From Ascarosepion bandense (taxonomy: Eukaryota; Mollusca; Cephalopoda; Sepiida; Sepiidae): DNA of 64,000 nt. Shown piece after piece: positions 36,682 through 48,149 of this stretch. The notes under the pieces were generated by a model, which saw only the letters and a program-made list of their open reading frames with translations, searched no databases and had not been told where the DNA came from. Position 1 is the stretch's first letter; each line of letters opens with the position of its first letter. The translations under genes were made by a program, and so were the position numbers. The stretch is from assembly GCA_037127315.1 (NCBI GenBank), contig JBBBDQ010000447.1, forward strand, positions 283,501 through 347,500. Direction: 5' to 3'.

Positions 36682-36770
36682 AGGCACCTCCCATACTTTG
36701 CCGGGTGGTAGGGAATAGCATAGCGTAAACTTATTTGTTTACTTATAAACAATGGGTACTTTTGTCAATC
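36217..36770. repeat. Spacer with (GT)n tracts
   Basis: GT-rich runs at about 36345-36405 and 36642-36678. The rest is unassigned. Confidence 0.6.
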
Positions 36771-36772
36771 GA

Positions 36773-36913
36773 GGCTTTGTCACTGGTATCACTGACGTCC
36801 CGATTCTGATGAACAGAGCTCGCAGGAGAATCGGTCCAGAGATAGAACAAGTACAGTGCGGGTTCGTTAAAGATACTGAAACGAGGAATGCGATATTCAT
36901 GCTCACATAAGAA
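36773..36913 (+). pseudogene. RTE-like reverse-transcriptase fragment (early RT domain)
   Basis: The plus frame reads ILMNRARRRIGPEIEQVQCG then FVKDTETRNAIFML before a stop. This corresponds to the RTE RT segment around the QxGF...GT(R)(D/N)xIF motif that precedes the first catalytic Asp. It is short (about 47 codons), but the motif order is characteristic. No other RTE sequence is adjacent. Confidence 0.6.
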
Positions 36914-37249
36914 AACTCATCATTCCTTGAAGACAATGTAAATAGTTTAAATATTGGAGATGATTCTGTTTTGTGTACACCGCTTGGTAGTCTTTGCTGT
37001 TAATGCTTGACTTTTTCTAAGTAGCAATTGTAGAACTCTTTCCACGGAACTTTCGATAAAATAGCGAGTGGTCTGTATGAAATTAATTGCAGAGTGCCAA
37101 ATAATTAATTACCTACAAGACAATATAAACGATTTTGGTCTCGGTCAAGGCTAAAATAAATGATTGGTCGACTCCAGCACAGATAGTGTAAGAATTCTCC
37201 ACTTCTGATCTGACACTTGTAAAGAAAGATCATGGCAGTGGTTGTACTT
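36914..37249. other. Spacer, no gene seen
   Basis: No recognisable element. Confidence 0.4.
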
Positions 37250-38345
37250 TCACAGACACAGCGAAATATTTTCCATCTTCAGCAATCGATCGTATATATG
37301 GGTTCAAATTAAGATCTGATGTGGACTTCAGTGACAATTTAATACTTTTTCCCAGTTTCTTTAGCGATGGATCGTATATACGGGTACAAATTAAGATCTA
37401 ATGTGGACTTCAGCTACAACCTAATATTTTTCCTAGCTTCTTTATCGATAGATCGTATTCATGGGTTCATTTGAAATCTGATGTTAACTTCAGTGACAGC
37501 CTAATATTTTACTATCTTTTTTGGCGATGGATCTTATATATATGGATTCAAATTAAGATCTGATATGAACTTCAGTAACAAATTAATACTTTTTTTCAGT
37601 TTCATTAGCAGTGGATCATATATATGGTTTCAAGTTAAAAACTGATGTGAACTTCAGTCATAACCTAATATTTTTCTAGCTGCTTTAGCTATGGGTCGTA
37701 TATATGGGTTCAAGTTAAGATCTAATGTGGACTTCAGCCACAAACTAATATTTTTCTTACCTCCTTCCTCTGATTGAACTTCAATCATAGCCTATTTTTA
37801 CTAGTATTTTTTTATCGATAGATCATATATATGGGTTCAAGATAAGTTCTGATGTGGACTTCAGTCATAACCGAGTAATTTCTCCTAGCGTTTTTAGCGA
37901 TGGATCGTAGATATGAGTTCAAGTTAGGATCTGATGTGAACTTCAGTTTCAATTAAGTATTTTGTAAGCGGTCTTTAACGACATATCGTATATATGGGTC
38001 CAACTTAAAATCTGATGTGAACTTCAGTCATAATCTAATATTTTTTTAGTTTCTTTAGCGATGGATCGTATATATGGGTTTAAGTTAAAATTTGACATGG
38101 ACTTAAGTAACAATCTAATATTTTTTCTAGCTTTTTTAGTGATCGACCATATATATGGGTTTAAGTTAAGTTCGATGTGGACTTCCGTCATAACCGAGTA
38201 ATTCTTCCTAGCGTCTTTAGTTATGGATCGTATATATGAGTTCAAGTTAGGATCTGATATGAACTTCAGTATTTTGTGAGCAGTCCTTAACGACAGATCG
38301 TATATATGAATTCAAATTAAAATCTGATGTGGACTATAGTGAGTT
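37250..38345. repeat. About 81-bp tandem repeat, roughly 13 units
   Basis: Units carry GGATCGTATATATGGGTTCAA and CTGATGTGGACTTCAGT cores, at about 37288, 37370, 37452, 37532, 37614, 37698 and onward. Divergence between units is high (10-25% by eye), with occasional longer spacers. Two further partial units lie at about 39010-39108 and 39416-39480. Confidence 0.85.
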
Positions 38346-39009
38346 AACCGTTCTAGTGAAACGTAGTTGTATGTTGAAACAGATTAACTGAATTTGGCCT
38401 CGTTAGCAGATAGCCCACTAAGAGGGTTATAAACAAGAAAATCAAATTGAGTATAGAAACAAGATTTATATATACACAGATATCAATTAAGGTTTTTTTA
38501 TAAATAAAGTAATGTCTTTAGGATGGGTTCAAAGGACGTTAGAATGTTTATAGCAATAAATGCTGAAAAGAGAGTTTGTGCGTATGTATGTGGGAGCGTT
38601 TGTCAGTTAGGAATGCCTTTGATGTATCCGCTACGTTGGTCGGGCAAGTAGCTCAGAGAACAGCGAAGAAGAAGGTGAGAGAAAAAGGAGGCAAGCATAG
38701 CGTATCGCTTGACGAAGTCAAGGGACGTGCTAATTATTCCGTACTTTCCCAACTGGTGATTCTTTCTATGTCGGATTTTATTTCGTCTTTGTGGGTCCCA
38801 GCAAGTCATTTGGGAATTCACACCCGTATTTAATTCTGGGCTTCCTATTGAACGATAAAAAAAATTCGCGTATGCTCGCAAAAAGGAATTTGATATTTTT
38901 AATTTTTGGTTTTCTGCCGGAACATATGCGTGGAGCCGGGTCGCAAAGACCAGTTTTGGTCATTTGTCTTCTGGATCTCTGAGGGCAAACATCCGGTGCC
39001 TCGCTTTGC
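38346..39009. other. Spacer, no gene assigned
   Basis: Overlapping short frames on both strands between 38576 and 39032 have no family signature. Confidence 0.4.
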
Positions 39010-39108
39010 TCGGTATCACCACAGGACTTCAATCACAACCGAGTATTTTTCTCAGCGCCTTTAGCGATAGATCGCATATATGAATTCAAGTTAAGTACTG
39101 CTGTCGAC

Positions 39109-39415
39109 GGATGTGCGATGTGGTACAGTGGATATCGGCTCGGAACGAGAAGCCGGGGAGCCGAGTTCGAATTCCAGTTGAATCCATTGTATTCACTTAC
39201 GCGCAAATTCCCTTGGGAAACGTATTAATCCGTCTCTTCCTTCCAGTTATGGGTTAAATAACAGGACAGATTGGGTTCTATAGCCTTGGTCGGCAACCAG
39301 TCTAGCACAGAAAGCAATGGCAAACTACTGCGGAATAATCTTCTGCCCAGTCAGTCATGTCTCTTTCGAGACATGATCGCCCAAGCGTGTATCACATATG
39401 GCACTTAACTGACTG
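39109..39415 (+). mobile_element. tRNA-type SINE (hairpin-tail family), full length
   Basis: Order: a tRNA-related head with box A (TGGTACAGTGG) and box B (GAGTTCGAATTCC); a central domain with CCAGTTATGGGTTAAATAAC; GCAATGGCAAACTACTG; a perfect CATGTCTC/GAGACATG hairpin; and an ACTG-repeat end. It is flanked by 12-bp duplications ACTGCTGTCGAC (39097-39108) and ACTGCTGTTGAC (39416-39427), one mismatch. It interrupts a unit of the 81-bp repeat, whose two halves read continuously across it. This 307-bp copy defines the family boundaries. Confidence 0.93.
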
Positions 39416-39480
39416 ACTGCTGTTGACGTCAGTCACAAACGACTCTTCCTGCTAGCGTCTCTACAATGGGGTATCAAAGC

Positions 39481-40564
39481 AATGGGACACAGTTCAATTA
39501 TTCATTACAATTTTCTCTAGTTTAGTTTTGCTTCGAAAGATCTTGATCTTTTGCGAACGAATCATTTTTTTTACTGCACCCCACCTGTGGATATCGCCAT
39601 GACAATCTGCCATATGTAATTAGGAAGTTCGGGAAGCACATCGGTAAGGGAACAATGTGACCAGATAATAATTACAATTGATAATCAATTCTTTTTTCAG
39701 TCATGAAAACCTTGTTTCATTCTGAATTTCTGAAACAATAATTTTTTTTCCTAATTTTTGCAATAATTTTTCTTTTTATTTCCATTTTTGTTTTAACGCT
39801 TTTTTCAATGATTCAATAAATTTATGAAATGGAAAACTAATAATTCCGCCGAACACAAAGTAATTATCTGCCAACGGCTTTGTCGAATTATTTCCTGTTG
39901 GTAATTTTAAACCATAAAAAAAAACACTGGTTAGGCACACAAACTTTGGAATCATTAATAAAATTTTCTATTTTACCGAAAGTTTCAGTCTGTTTTATTC
40001 ATTTGCCTTTAAAGACAAATACATTTATTGTTATTCATAATGTAAAAAAGAAAAAAATTAAATTAAAACCAGCAAAGCAGCAAGACAATTAATTTTTATT
40101 TCTTTGGTCGTATAAAAAATCGGTCTTCCAAAAGTTGTATAATTTCGAAATCATGAAATAAATCGACAAATGTATGTCATAAATGCTCATTCTGTGAGTT
40201 TAAATATGTCGACTGGGCAAATGAACTTCAGGCTGATTGTGGAGCTAGTCACACAAATCATAATTACTTGAGGGATTCAAATTCTCAGAGCCTTGATCGA
40301 GACTGTGGTAAATGGACAGGCATATAGCCTGGATTTCCATCGATAGTTCATGAGGTGTTTTTTGTCCTTATTTTTATGATAATTACCTCACTTTTAATTA
40401 CTGTGGCATGTTGGGGCTGCTTAAATTAGATCAATTCAGCAGTAGCTTTGGGGACAACCGATAGTCTCAGAACTCATGACAACGCTGACCGTGCTCTATT
40501 TCGGAAGAACTAATTGAAACACTTTCTGCTGAAAATGGTGGGCCTGTCCAGGAAGCATGGTTTC
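39481..40564. other. Spacer, no gene assigned
   Basis: AT-rich. A 70-codon frame at 39880-40092 is Lys/Ile-rich without a family signature. Confidence 0.4.
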
Positions 40565-41010
40565 AGTTTTCCCCGTGGGAACAATCGAAGAAACCTCTCT
40601 TTTAGGCCAATATCATAAGGACAACTTACAAAACTTGCTGGAGAAGACACGTACCAGTCCTAGTAATTTAAGCCTCAACTTTCTTCGTGGGAACAAGCGA
40701 AGAAACCTCTCTTTGAAACACCTATCATAAGGACAACTCACAAATCTTACTGGAGAAAACACGTACCAGTCCTAGTAATTTAAGACTCAAATTTTTTCGT
40801 GGGAACAATCGAAGAAATATCTCTTTGAGACATCAGTTTTAAGGACAACTTACATACCTTACTGGAGAAGGCACCTACTAGTCCTAGTAATTTAAGACTC
40901 AAATTTCCTCGTGGAAACAAGCAAAAAAATCTCTATTTGAGGCACTTATCCTAAGGACAAATTACAAATCTTACTGGAAAAGACATGTATTAGTAATTTA
41001 AGACATGGAT
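40565..41010. repeat. 112-bp tandem repeat, four units
   Basis: CGTGGGAACAA-type motifs at 40574, 40686, 40798 and 40910 give a 112-bp period. Units share TAAGGACAACTTACAAA and CCAGTCCTAGTAATTTAAG. The last unit is degraded. Confidence 0.85.
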
Positions 41011-41439
41011 TTCTCATTTCTTTTGAGAAAAAGCGAATAAATTACTCTACAACGTATCTAATAGCAGAAAGAACTTTCTTAAATGAAAAATCCAACAAAT
41101 ATTCATCAAAATACCACTATTTTGAACACTCTTTTTTCAACTACAAATAAAAGAGGTTAAAGTGCTATTCGAGTCTAGGGCTTGTATATTTCCCCCCCCT
41201 ATACACTGCCGTGCATATACACAGACACAGACACACGCAGAGACACACAGGCAAGCTGGAAGAATTCATACATTTTAGAATCTACATTTTTTATTATACG
41301 GTGAATTTCCGAATATAAAACTGAATCGCAATAGACTAATATCTTAGAAATCAATTTGACTAAACATTACTAATGAAGTGAGTTTCATCCTGAAGAAATG
41401 CTTGCAACATATTTACATCATCATCTATGTCATCATCAT
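41011..41439. other. Spacer, no gene seen
   Basis: AT-rich, with a short CATCAT run near 41414. Confidence 0.4.
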
Positions 41440-41615
41440 CATCAGAGGCACTGTGAAGTTACGGCTCATGGCTCGGAGGGCCGAGTACGAATTCCAGTCG
41501 AATTCATTACATTCAATAAACCTTCGGAAAGGTATGAATCAATCTTTCTCCCTCAACTAGACTAAGTTCTATATCCTTAGTTGACAACCAGTCAATCGCA
41601 GTAAGAAGCGGTTGT
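41440..41615 (+). mobile_element. Diverged tRNA-type SINE fragment
   Basis: A box-B-like GAGTACGAATTCCAGTCGAA is followed by a decayed central domain and a GACAACCAGTCAATCGCAG stretch, equivalent to the family's CAACCAGTCTACCGCAG. The hairpin tail is missing. An old copy. Confidence 0.6.
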
Positions 41616-42218
41616 GGACCGCTTGTTGAGCCAAAAAGGTTCCGTAAAACTTTTTTGGGAAGGAGCCGACTCAACCCAATCAGCGTAAGTACATCATCAG
41701 TCTCACGACCGTGTGGAGTCGTTTGATCACTACCCAGTTGATACCAAATCTGATGTGAAAGCCGGGGACGTATTCATTTATGATTAGCGTATCTTATATT
41801 GAACGGCCATACCTCTAGAGATCAGATATCTGTCGATGAACCAAGACATTTAAAGGCTTTCTTTGATAACAGACTTTTTGCCATCGATTCCCTCGAATCA
41901 TTTATCTGTGCTGGCCTTTGGTTTCAATCTAGGAACCCTTCTATCCAGCGATGCTGTGTTATTGCCGCACTGGCTCTATCCCTAATTATAAAGCCTAGAT
42001 TACCCAATTATGCTAAATGACTTTTTCTCCATCTGACATGGTTAAGATAAGGGTCTACACTACCCCATTTGCCAATCAAGTTATAAACTAAAGCATTCAA
42101 ATTAAATATAACTGAAGTTAAATAATAATACAGTAAAATCTAAAAATAAGATATTCAATTTAAAAACTAACGCATTCAATTTAAAGAAAGAATTTACAAT
42201 CAACTAATTCTAATTTAT
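41616..42218. other. Spacer, no gene assigned
   Basis: A 73-codon plus frame (41799-42020) has no family signature. Confidence 0.4.
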
Positions 42219-42360
42219 TTTTTTATAATCATATCGCCCCAAGCAAGGCATTTTACTGCCACTGTTTTGCAGGGGGTTACATAGGAGGAAAGTTATGAGA
42301 AAGAGTGACATGTTATATATATGAGGTGTCAGCAAGTGGATAAGAAAAAGATGACTGTGG
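42219..42360 (-). mobile_element. CR1/L2-like LINE 3' UTR fragment
   Basis: T-run, then ATCATATCGCCCCAAGCAAG and CTGCCACTG...GCAGGGGGTTACATAGG: the family's 3' end on the minus strand, about 140 bp only. Confidence 0.8.
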
Positions 42361-42362
42361 CC

Positions 42363-42421
42363 ATAAAGTGGGGGATCAATTTATATATTAATTGTAATCT
42401 AAAATTGATCATCCACTTTAT
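42363..42421. mobile_element. 59-bp foldback element, copy 1
   Basis: ATAAAGTGG at the left and CCACTTTAT at the right extend into GATCAATTT/AAATTGATC arms around a short AT-rich centre. Two relatives exist at 50786 and 58086. A central TA target with AAGTGG termini is possible. Confidence 0.7.
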
Positions 42422-42562
42422 AATTCTTATAATCCACATTATAATTCTTTGTATGTTGATAAGTCGTAGAAAACGAATCAATCACTAAATGAAATACTGA
42501 TTAGCTACACATGCATGTCTTTTAGATTTATTTACATTCTCCGGAATATAAATGTCTAGAAA
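42422..42562. other. Short spacer
   Basis: Nothing recognised. Confidence 0.4.
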
Positions 42563-42838
42563 TTTTTTTTAATAATCATATCGCCCAAAGCAAGGCATCT
42601 TACTGCCACTGTTGAGCAGGGGGCTACATAGGTGGAAAGTTATGAGAAAGAGTGACAGGTTATAGGGGTGTCAGAAAGTGTGTAAGAGAAGGATGACAAT
42701 ACTGATGAGAGTGGAGTGAACGGAGAAAGGAGCATGAGAGAGAGAATGCAGGTTAGTGAGATAGGAGATGACTACTGACTTTACATTTAAACTCCTGGAG
42801 ATTGTAGCTGTCGGGGAAGCAAGAAAACGAAAGAGAAT

Positions 42839-42839
<1 letters not shown>
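42563..42839 (-). mobile_element. CR1/L2-like LINE 3' end
   Basis: A 3' UTR starting at the T-run. It is followed on the minus strand by antisense of the ORF2 tail (TTGTAGCTGTCGGGGAAGCA corresponds to the CFPDGYN segment). It stops abruptly at a (TATC)n tract. Confidence 0.8.

Positions 42840-42878
<39 letters not shown>
42840..42878. repeat. (TATC)n microsatellite
   Basis: About ten TATC units lying exactly between two head-to-tail LINE 3' ends. Confidence 0.9.
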
Positions 42879-42879
<1 letters not shown>

Positions 42880-43250
42880 TTTTATTTTTTGTAATTTTAT
42901 CGCCTAAAGCAAGGTATTTTACTGCCACTGGAAAAGAGGAAATTTATGAGAAAGAGTGACAGGTTATAGGGTGTGTCAGGAAGTGGGTAAGAGAAGGATG
43001 AGAATACTGATGAGAGTGGAGTGGACGGAGAAAGGAGCATGAGAGAGAGGATGCAGGTTAGTGAGATAGGAGATGACTGTTGATTTTACATTTAAATTCT
43101 TGAAGATTGTAGCTGTCGGGAAAGCAAGTAAACGGAAGAGAATTTCACAGGCGGGAAGTGCGAGAAAAGAAGCTGCTGGGTAGAATTTGAGTTTACATTT
43201 TATTAGTTTCACAGTAATTTTGTGGCTTGAATAAATTCATATATAAGGGT
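42879..43250 (-). mobile_element. CR1/L2-like LINE 3' end, second tandem copy
   Basis: Closely matches the copy immediately to the left and extends about 70 bp further into the ORF2 tail (antisense of a HxxASFLALPA-like segment). Tandem placement suggests either repeated insertion or a local duplication. Confidence 0.8.
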
Positions 43251-44634
43251 GGCACCAGTAAGCTAAATTTTAACGTAATAATTATGCAATAATTACGTTA
43301 TTACCACATAGTTTAATAATACATGTTTGCCTATGTTGGTGTTCATTTGAACTCCTCTTTCTTTTGGCAATTACGAATTTATTATAGACAATGAATTTGA
43401 TAACATTTTATATCGATAACAAAAATATTGCAGTATTTGAAATTGAATGTCTTATGATTGAATTTAATTTTTTGAAATTGAATATTTTTTATGTGAATGC
43501 GACAATATTTGAATATTTAGTTTTTAAATTGAATGGAAAATAGTGCAGAGAAACTTGATGGGGGAATCGGTTTCTTTAAGGAATTGATTGATTGGTTTTG
43601 TTTAATAGAATATAAACCTGTATTGATTATTGATTATTTAGTCCTGAAAAATATATATTTTGTACACAGCTTTGTGGCTTAAACTAAATACAATCTAAAT
43701 ACAATTTTATCAACTACAAATAAAATGTATTACTGATAATCAAAATAAATAACAAATTCTGTCTGTTTGTCCGTCTGTGTGAAAACCCTATAAGAAAGAC
43801 CAAACTTGCTCTCCATAGACATAACTTTGTAGAATCAGGACGACCCGGGATTGAACGTTTGCTCTTCATCAGGTGCTAAATATCCAGCTTTTGAAATGTG
43901 CCCGAATAAGCAAAAAATAATGAAAAATTCATATTTTTAAAATAACTGAAAATTTATTGATTTTAGAAGCTTTTAATTTATATTGAGTTTATATTAACAA
44001 AAAACTGTAAATTTAAAAGTGATTTTTTTTAAATTCAGTTTAAAATTTCTCGAAAATTTTGTGAATTGAAGAAATGTATTATATTTTTCATAATGGTAAA
44101 GAAAGTGAGTGGGTTCGTAATGTGAGGTTTTGAAATTCCACAGAGTTTGTCATTTGAAGAACTCAATTTTCGGCCTGAAATGGAATTTCATCACAAATCG
44201 AATTTTTCAATGAAAATCACACTAGCAGCCGGAATTAAAATTAAAGCCTGACTCAGAATTAAAGTTAAGTTTTGAAATTCCATGGAGGGAACTGAAGAAG
44301 TCGAAGTTATTTCTTCAAAATTATCATTGCTGATTTCTAAACTGGTTTATAGGTGCCATTAATTTTGGGTCGAGGGCACATTAAGCCCTCGGCACTAGCT
44401 AACTTGCTGTTGGATATAACAGACTACATTTACAGATGACTTACAGTTAGTAGCAGGTTACATATTCAAAATAGCCCTCAGAAAGTTCTGACATAATCTA
44501 TTTTGGTAAATTTACTCAATAGCAACTGTCATGTGAAATATATACTACTTAAGTATTTAGTATTATCTGTCTGCTAAATTTTATGAAATCTTTTTCCAAT
44601 TTACTAATATACTTTCGGAAATGTGGTTTTAGAG
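43251..44634. other. AT-rich spacer
   Basis: No gene. TAACGTAAT...ATTACGTTA forms a small imperfect palindrome at 43271-43300. Confidence 0.4.
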
Positions 44635-44832
44635 TTTAGATAAACTGACCCAAAAACGTTTGTATATACTGATCAGAATTTTAGAGTCTAGATAACTGGT
44701 CAAAATGAGTTTGGATAAACAGATCAAAATAAGTTTGGATAAATTAGGCAAGATTCTAGAGTTTTGATTAGACTGAACAAAATGAGTTGGATAAGATGGT
44801 CAAAATGCCTTTGGATAAACTGGTCAAAATTT
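44635..44832. repeat. Degenerate short tandem repeat
   Basis: Recurring TTGGATAAACTGGTCAAAAT-type units of roughly 20-30 bp, with length variation. Confidence 0.6.
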
Positions 44833-45990
44833 ATGATGTGATTTCTCCTGCTTTCACCCCACATTTTTTCATCTTTACGGAGTGGGAGTGAGAAAAGCAA
44901 AGTGCTTGCGTTTTAAGGGGTAAATTTTATCCATCATGGGAGCTGTTTTGTCTTGAGGACACACTGTAAAAATTTCTGATTTCTCATATTCAGCAACTTT
45001 ATAATTAACCCTTACCACTTCTTTAGAATTCCCGTGGTCTTGGGTTAACAGACAAAAATGCTGTATATCTTCTGGGCTCTTCAATATTTTTATAAGTTTA
45101 TAAAAATGTTGTTTATTGTGTATGTTATTGTTGATCTTCTAAAGCAGTGATTCCTACATTTTACGGCGTGTTTCATAATTGCGTTGGAAAAGGACAGCAG
45201 GCGAGATGGAATGAGTAAAATATAATCAAAGAGTTTTAGAATTTAAAATATTATTATGGATGACTTGTTATTGCATTCACAATCCCAATATAAAAAACCA
45301 TTTTATCATTGTGATATTTTTGCATTATATCCAATGTTAAGGTTTTAGTAACTAGTGTCCTCAAACTGGGGGAGAGAGTTAATAATAATATTCTGACATC
45401 GAATCCCTTTTAACCTTCTCTGTTTTAATGCATTTTATCACTTAAAATTTGGTGAGTCGCGATAAAATATATGGTCGGATGCTCAAAATAAAATTAAAAT
45501 GAAGTCATGCCGCATAGGTACCTGTGAACGAGTGGAAATATAAATCAAAATGTGTTTGTGTGGGGGAGTGAGAAAGCGAGAGAGAGAGAGAGAAAGAAAG
45601 AGAGCTAGAGATGAAGAGCGAAGTCGAACCTTCTGATGTGTTAATCGAATAACCATTGTGTTATAATTAGTCCGGAACTAAGTAAAATAAAAGGGAAAAG
45701 CAAAAATCCAGGGGCGGTTCTCGAGTCGATTTTAAAATACGATCGCGTAATACATTCGTGTACCTTCATACATTCCCCCCTCGGGCAGTAAGCAGTATTC
45801 TTAATGTACTATTACGAACTGATTTTTAATCTGTGGTGCAAGCGAGCACAAATACGCACATATTAGTGCGCACACTCACATTTATGCAAAGGTTTTTTAA
45901 GGCTGCTCATAGCAAGAATTTGAAAAACATTCTCCAATGTACAGTAACAAATAAACCCCACGCATACACACATATCTCTTAAGAAACTAA
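44833..45990. other. Spacer, no gene seen
   Basis: AT-rich. A GA-rich run at about 45565-45605. A 69-codon minus frame at 44875-45084 has no recognised domain. Confidence 0.4.
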
Positions 45991-45992
45991 TT

Positions 45993-46065
45993 TTCGTTAG
46001 ATCACCAAAGTTAAGCAACTGATCAGTACATAGATGGACTGATTTTGCTTAGCATCATATCAACC
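45993..46065 (+). pseudogene. 5S-derived SINE head fragment
   Basis: GATCACCAAAGTTAAGCAAC and GATCAGTACATAGATGG preserve the 5S internal control region of the composite SINE. The tRNA part and tail are not recognisable downstream. Confidence 0.65.
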
Positions 46066-46215
46066 GATATGGGTTTTTCAATAACGAAATCGATATATTT
46101 GGAACGCTGTGGTAAGCCCTCAACTACAAATAATTTGCTGGAAAGTTTACTTTGAGTTCACTGGAGTTCGTCTCTATCGCAATTTACATGAATTGTATAC
46201 CAAGTGTACTATGTT

Positions 46216-46238
46216 ATATATATATATATATATATATG
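46216..46238. repeat. (TA)n microsatellite
   Basis: Short uninterrupted TA run. Confidence 0.85.
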
Positions 46239-46379
46239 GATTATTCGTTACTTTTGTATGTGTTGTTCTGTATGAGTTTTTACTTGTAATGTATTGACGG
46301 GATTGTGTGATAGGTGTTGATGGTCGACGAAGGAAATGCAATGAAAATGTTTCTATATAAAAATGTTTTTTGATGAGGG

Positions 46380-47019
46380 TGTTGATGATTCCGGGTGAGT
46401 AACCGCAGAAAATAATGAACAACAAAACAGATATGGAGATAGAAAAGTAGGTTATATTGAACCTAATATACAAACTTGAACGCAGGTTAGTAAATCCAGG
46501 AATACTATGAGGAAGAAATAAATATATACAAGTCTTGAAGTGAAGTCGTTGGAAATAGTATATCCTTGTATATTATTCTAGCTGAGTGGAGCTCAGAGCT
46601 AGTCTGACTTGTGATGCGGTAGTCTCTGGGTAAGAATACTATTAGTAAGAAATAAATATATACAAGTCTTGAAGTGAAGTCGTTCGAAATAGCATATCCT
46701 TGTATATTATTCTAGCTGAGTGGAGCTCAGAGCTAGTCTGACTTGTGATGCGGTAGTCTCTGGGTAAGAATACTATTAGTAAGAAATAAATATATACAAG
46801 TCTTGAAGCGAAGTCATTGGAAATAGTATATCCGTGTATATTATTCAAGCTGAGTGGAGACTTTTGATGCGGTAGTCTCTGATGTATCTTTCGGTAACTT
46901 ACGTATCAGTTCAGGTACTCTCCGATAACTCGCACGGATCTCTACATATAGTCTCTGCTCTCGACTGCTGTTCTCTCTATAGTCTATTATCATATACAAA
47001 AAGGGGAGATCCCACAACA
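46380..47019 (-). mobile_element. Solo LTR, copy B, with internal 134-bp triplication
   Basis: Read minus it begins TGTTGTGGGATCTCCCC (47019) and ends GGAATCATCAACA (46380). The termini are inverted TGTTG/CAACA and the flanks GAAGG and GAGGG (4 of 5). It is 640 bp against about 390 bp for the other two copies. The difference is a tandem repeat with AAGTCTTGAAG at 46530, 46664 and 46798 (134-bp period, three copies). Confidence 0.75.
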
Positions 47020-47354
47020 GAAGGACTACCGACGTGAAATTCAAATGCTACCAAAAACATGGAAAAAAGTAGTGGCTGGCTAGTGACATGTTTCTTATTA
47101 ATTTTTGGAAACAAAACATTACTTTTAATGAAAACTCTCCGAGAACTTATTCAAAGTGCTAATAATAATTTTTTATAATTATTATCTTTACAAAATTAGA
47201 TTTAAAAAAAAACGATTAAAGAAAAGAAAAGAAAAATAAATTAACAATGTTCAATAATGTTTCGAGAGCATGTAAGTCTTCTTCAGGTTGTTTAAAATGT
47301 CCAACAAGTATAAAAAGACATGTGTAGACGTGATTCTTCCATTGTGTTCCTTTC
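47020..47354. other. Spacer, no gene seen
   Basis: AT-rich with A-runs. Confidence 0.4.
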
Positions 47355-47515
47355 CAACCGTCGGAAGTCACCAGTGAAGAAGTGGGGTGCGTTTTTCGTG
47401 GATGTCGGGGGTCAAAAGTGAAGAAGTAAGGTGCGTGTTCTTTGGTCGTCGGGGGTCGTCAGTATAGATTTAGGGTGCGTGTTTTTTGGAAGTCGGGTGT
47501 CACCAGTGTAGCATT
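47355..47515. repeat. About 53-bp tandem repeat, three units
   Basis: Units with GTCACCAGTGAAGAAGTGGG and GGTGCGTGTT cores, moderately diverged. Confidence 0.7.
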
Positions 47516-48149
47516 TTTCTATTGACCCAAAAACATTTCGCATCAAGGTGTGAAATTTCGCTAATTTTGTTTGCAAATTTTGTAAATCCCTGAAAATTCG
47601 TTTTTTTTTTCTTGTTTTTTTCCTAACAAAATCAATGAGTCAGGTTTGAATTTTAATTTTTGAATTTGTTTTGTTCATTACACATGTAAAAACGTCACTT
47701 GTCCTGAGATACACGGATGTGCTGGTCATCAATGTGCCAAAACGTGACTGGCGTACAACTTAAATGTGCGTAAAATGAATTATTCCGTTACTTAATTAGA
47801 TATCAAGTGGAATTAATCAAATAGTTTAGTATAAGTCTTATAGAAATATCCTTTCATTTAGTTTATTTTTTCGTGGAGGTACGTTCGTAGTTTGCATACG
47901 TAATTATCCACAGTGCTGTTAAATGTCAAAAGGTGGCCGACTTCTGGATAATGGATGAGTAATATCTCTCATTTTTTCATTATTTTTCCACGTATTCTGA
48001 TTTTTCATTTATCATCCTATCTCACAGCATCTAGAGATAGGTTGAAGGTTAAAGAGAGAGTTAAAATGTCAATAAGTGATCCATACAAAATTAAACATTA
48101 AATAACCTAGCAAAGTCCTCATCAGAGCTGTTTAGATTCGAAGGCACGC
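47516..48149. other. Spacer, no gene seen
   Basis: Nothing recognised. Confidence 0.4.

Noticed and set aside
39109..39182. tRNA gene
   Set aside because: Box A and B are present but no convincing cloverleaf or anticodon stem is seen, and it continues into a SINE body with flanking duplications.
43271..43300. TAACGTAAT...ATTACGTTA palindrome
   Set aside because: Only 9 perfect base pairs in AT-rich DNA. Expected by chance in a window this size.
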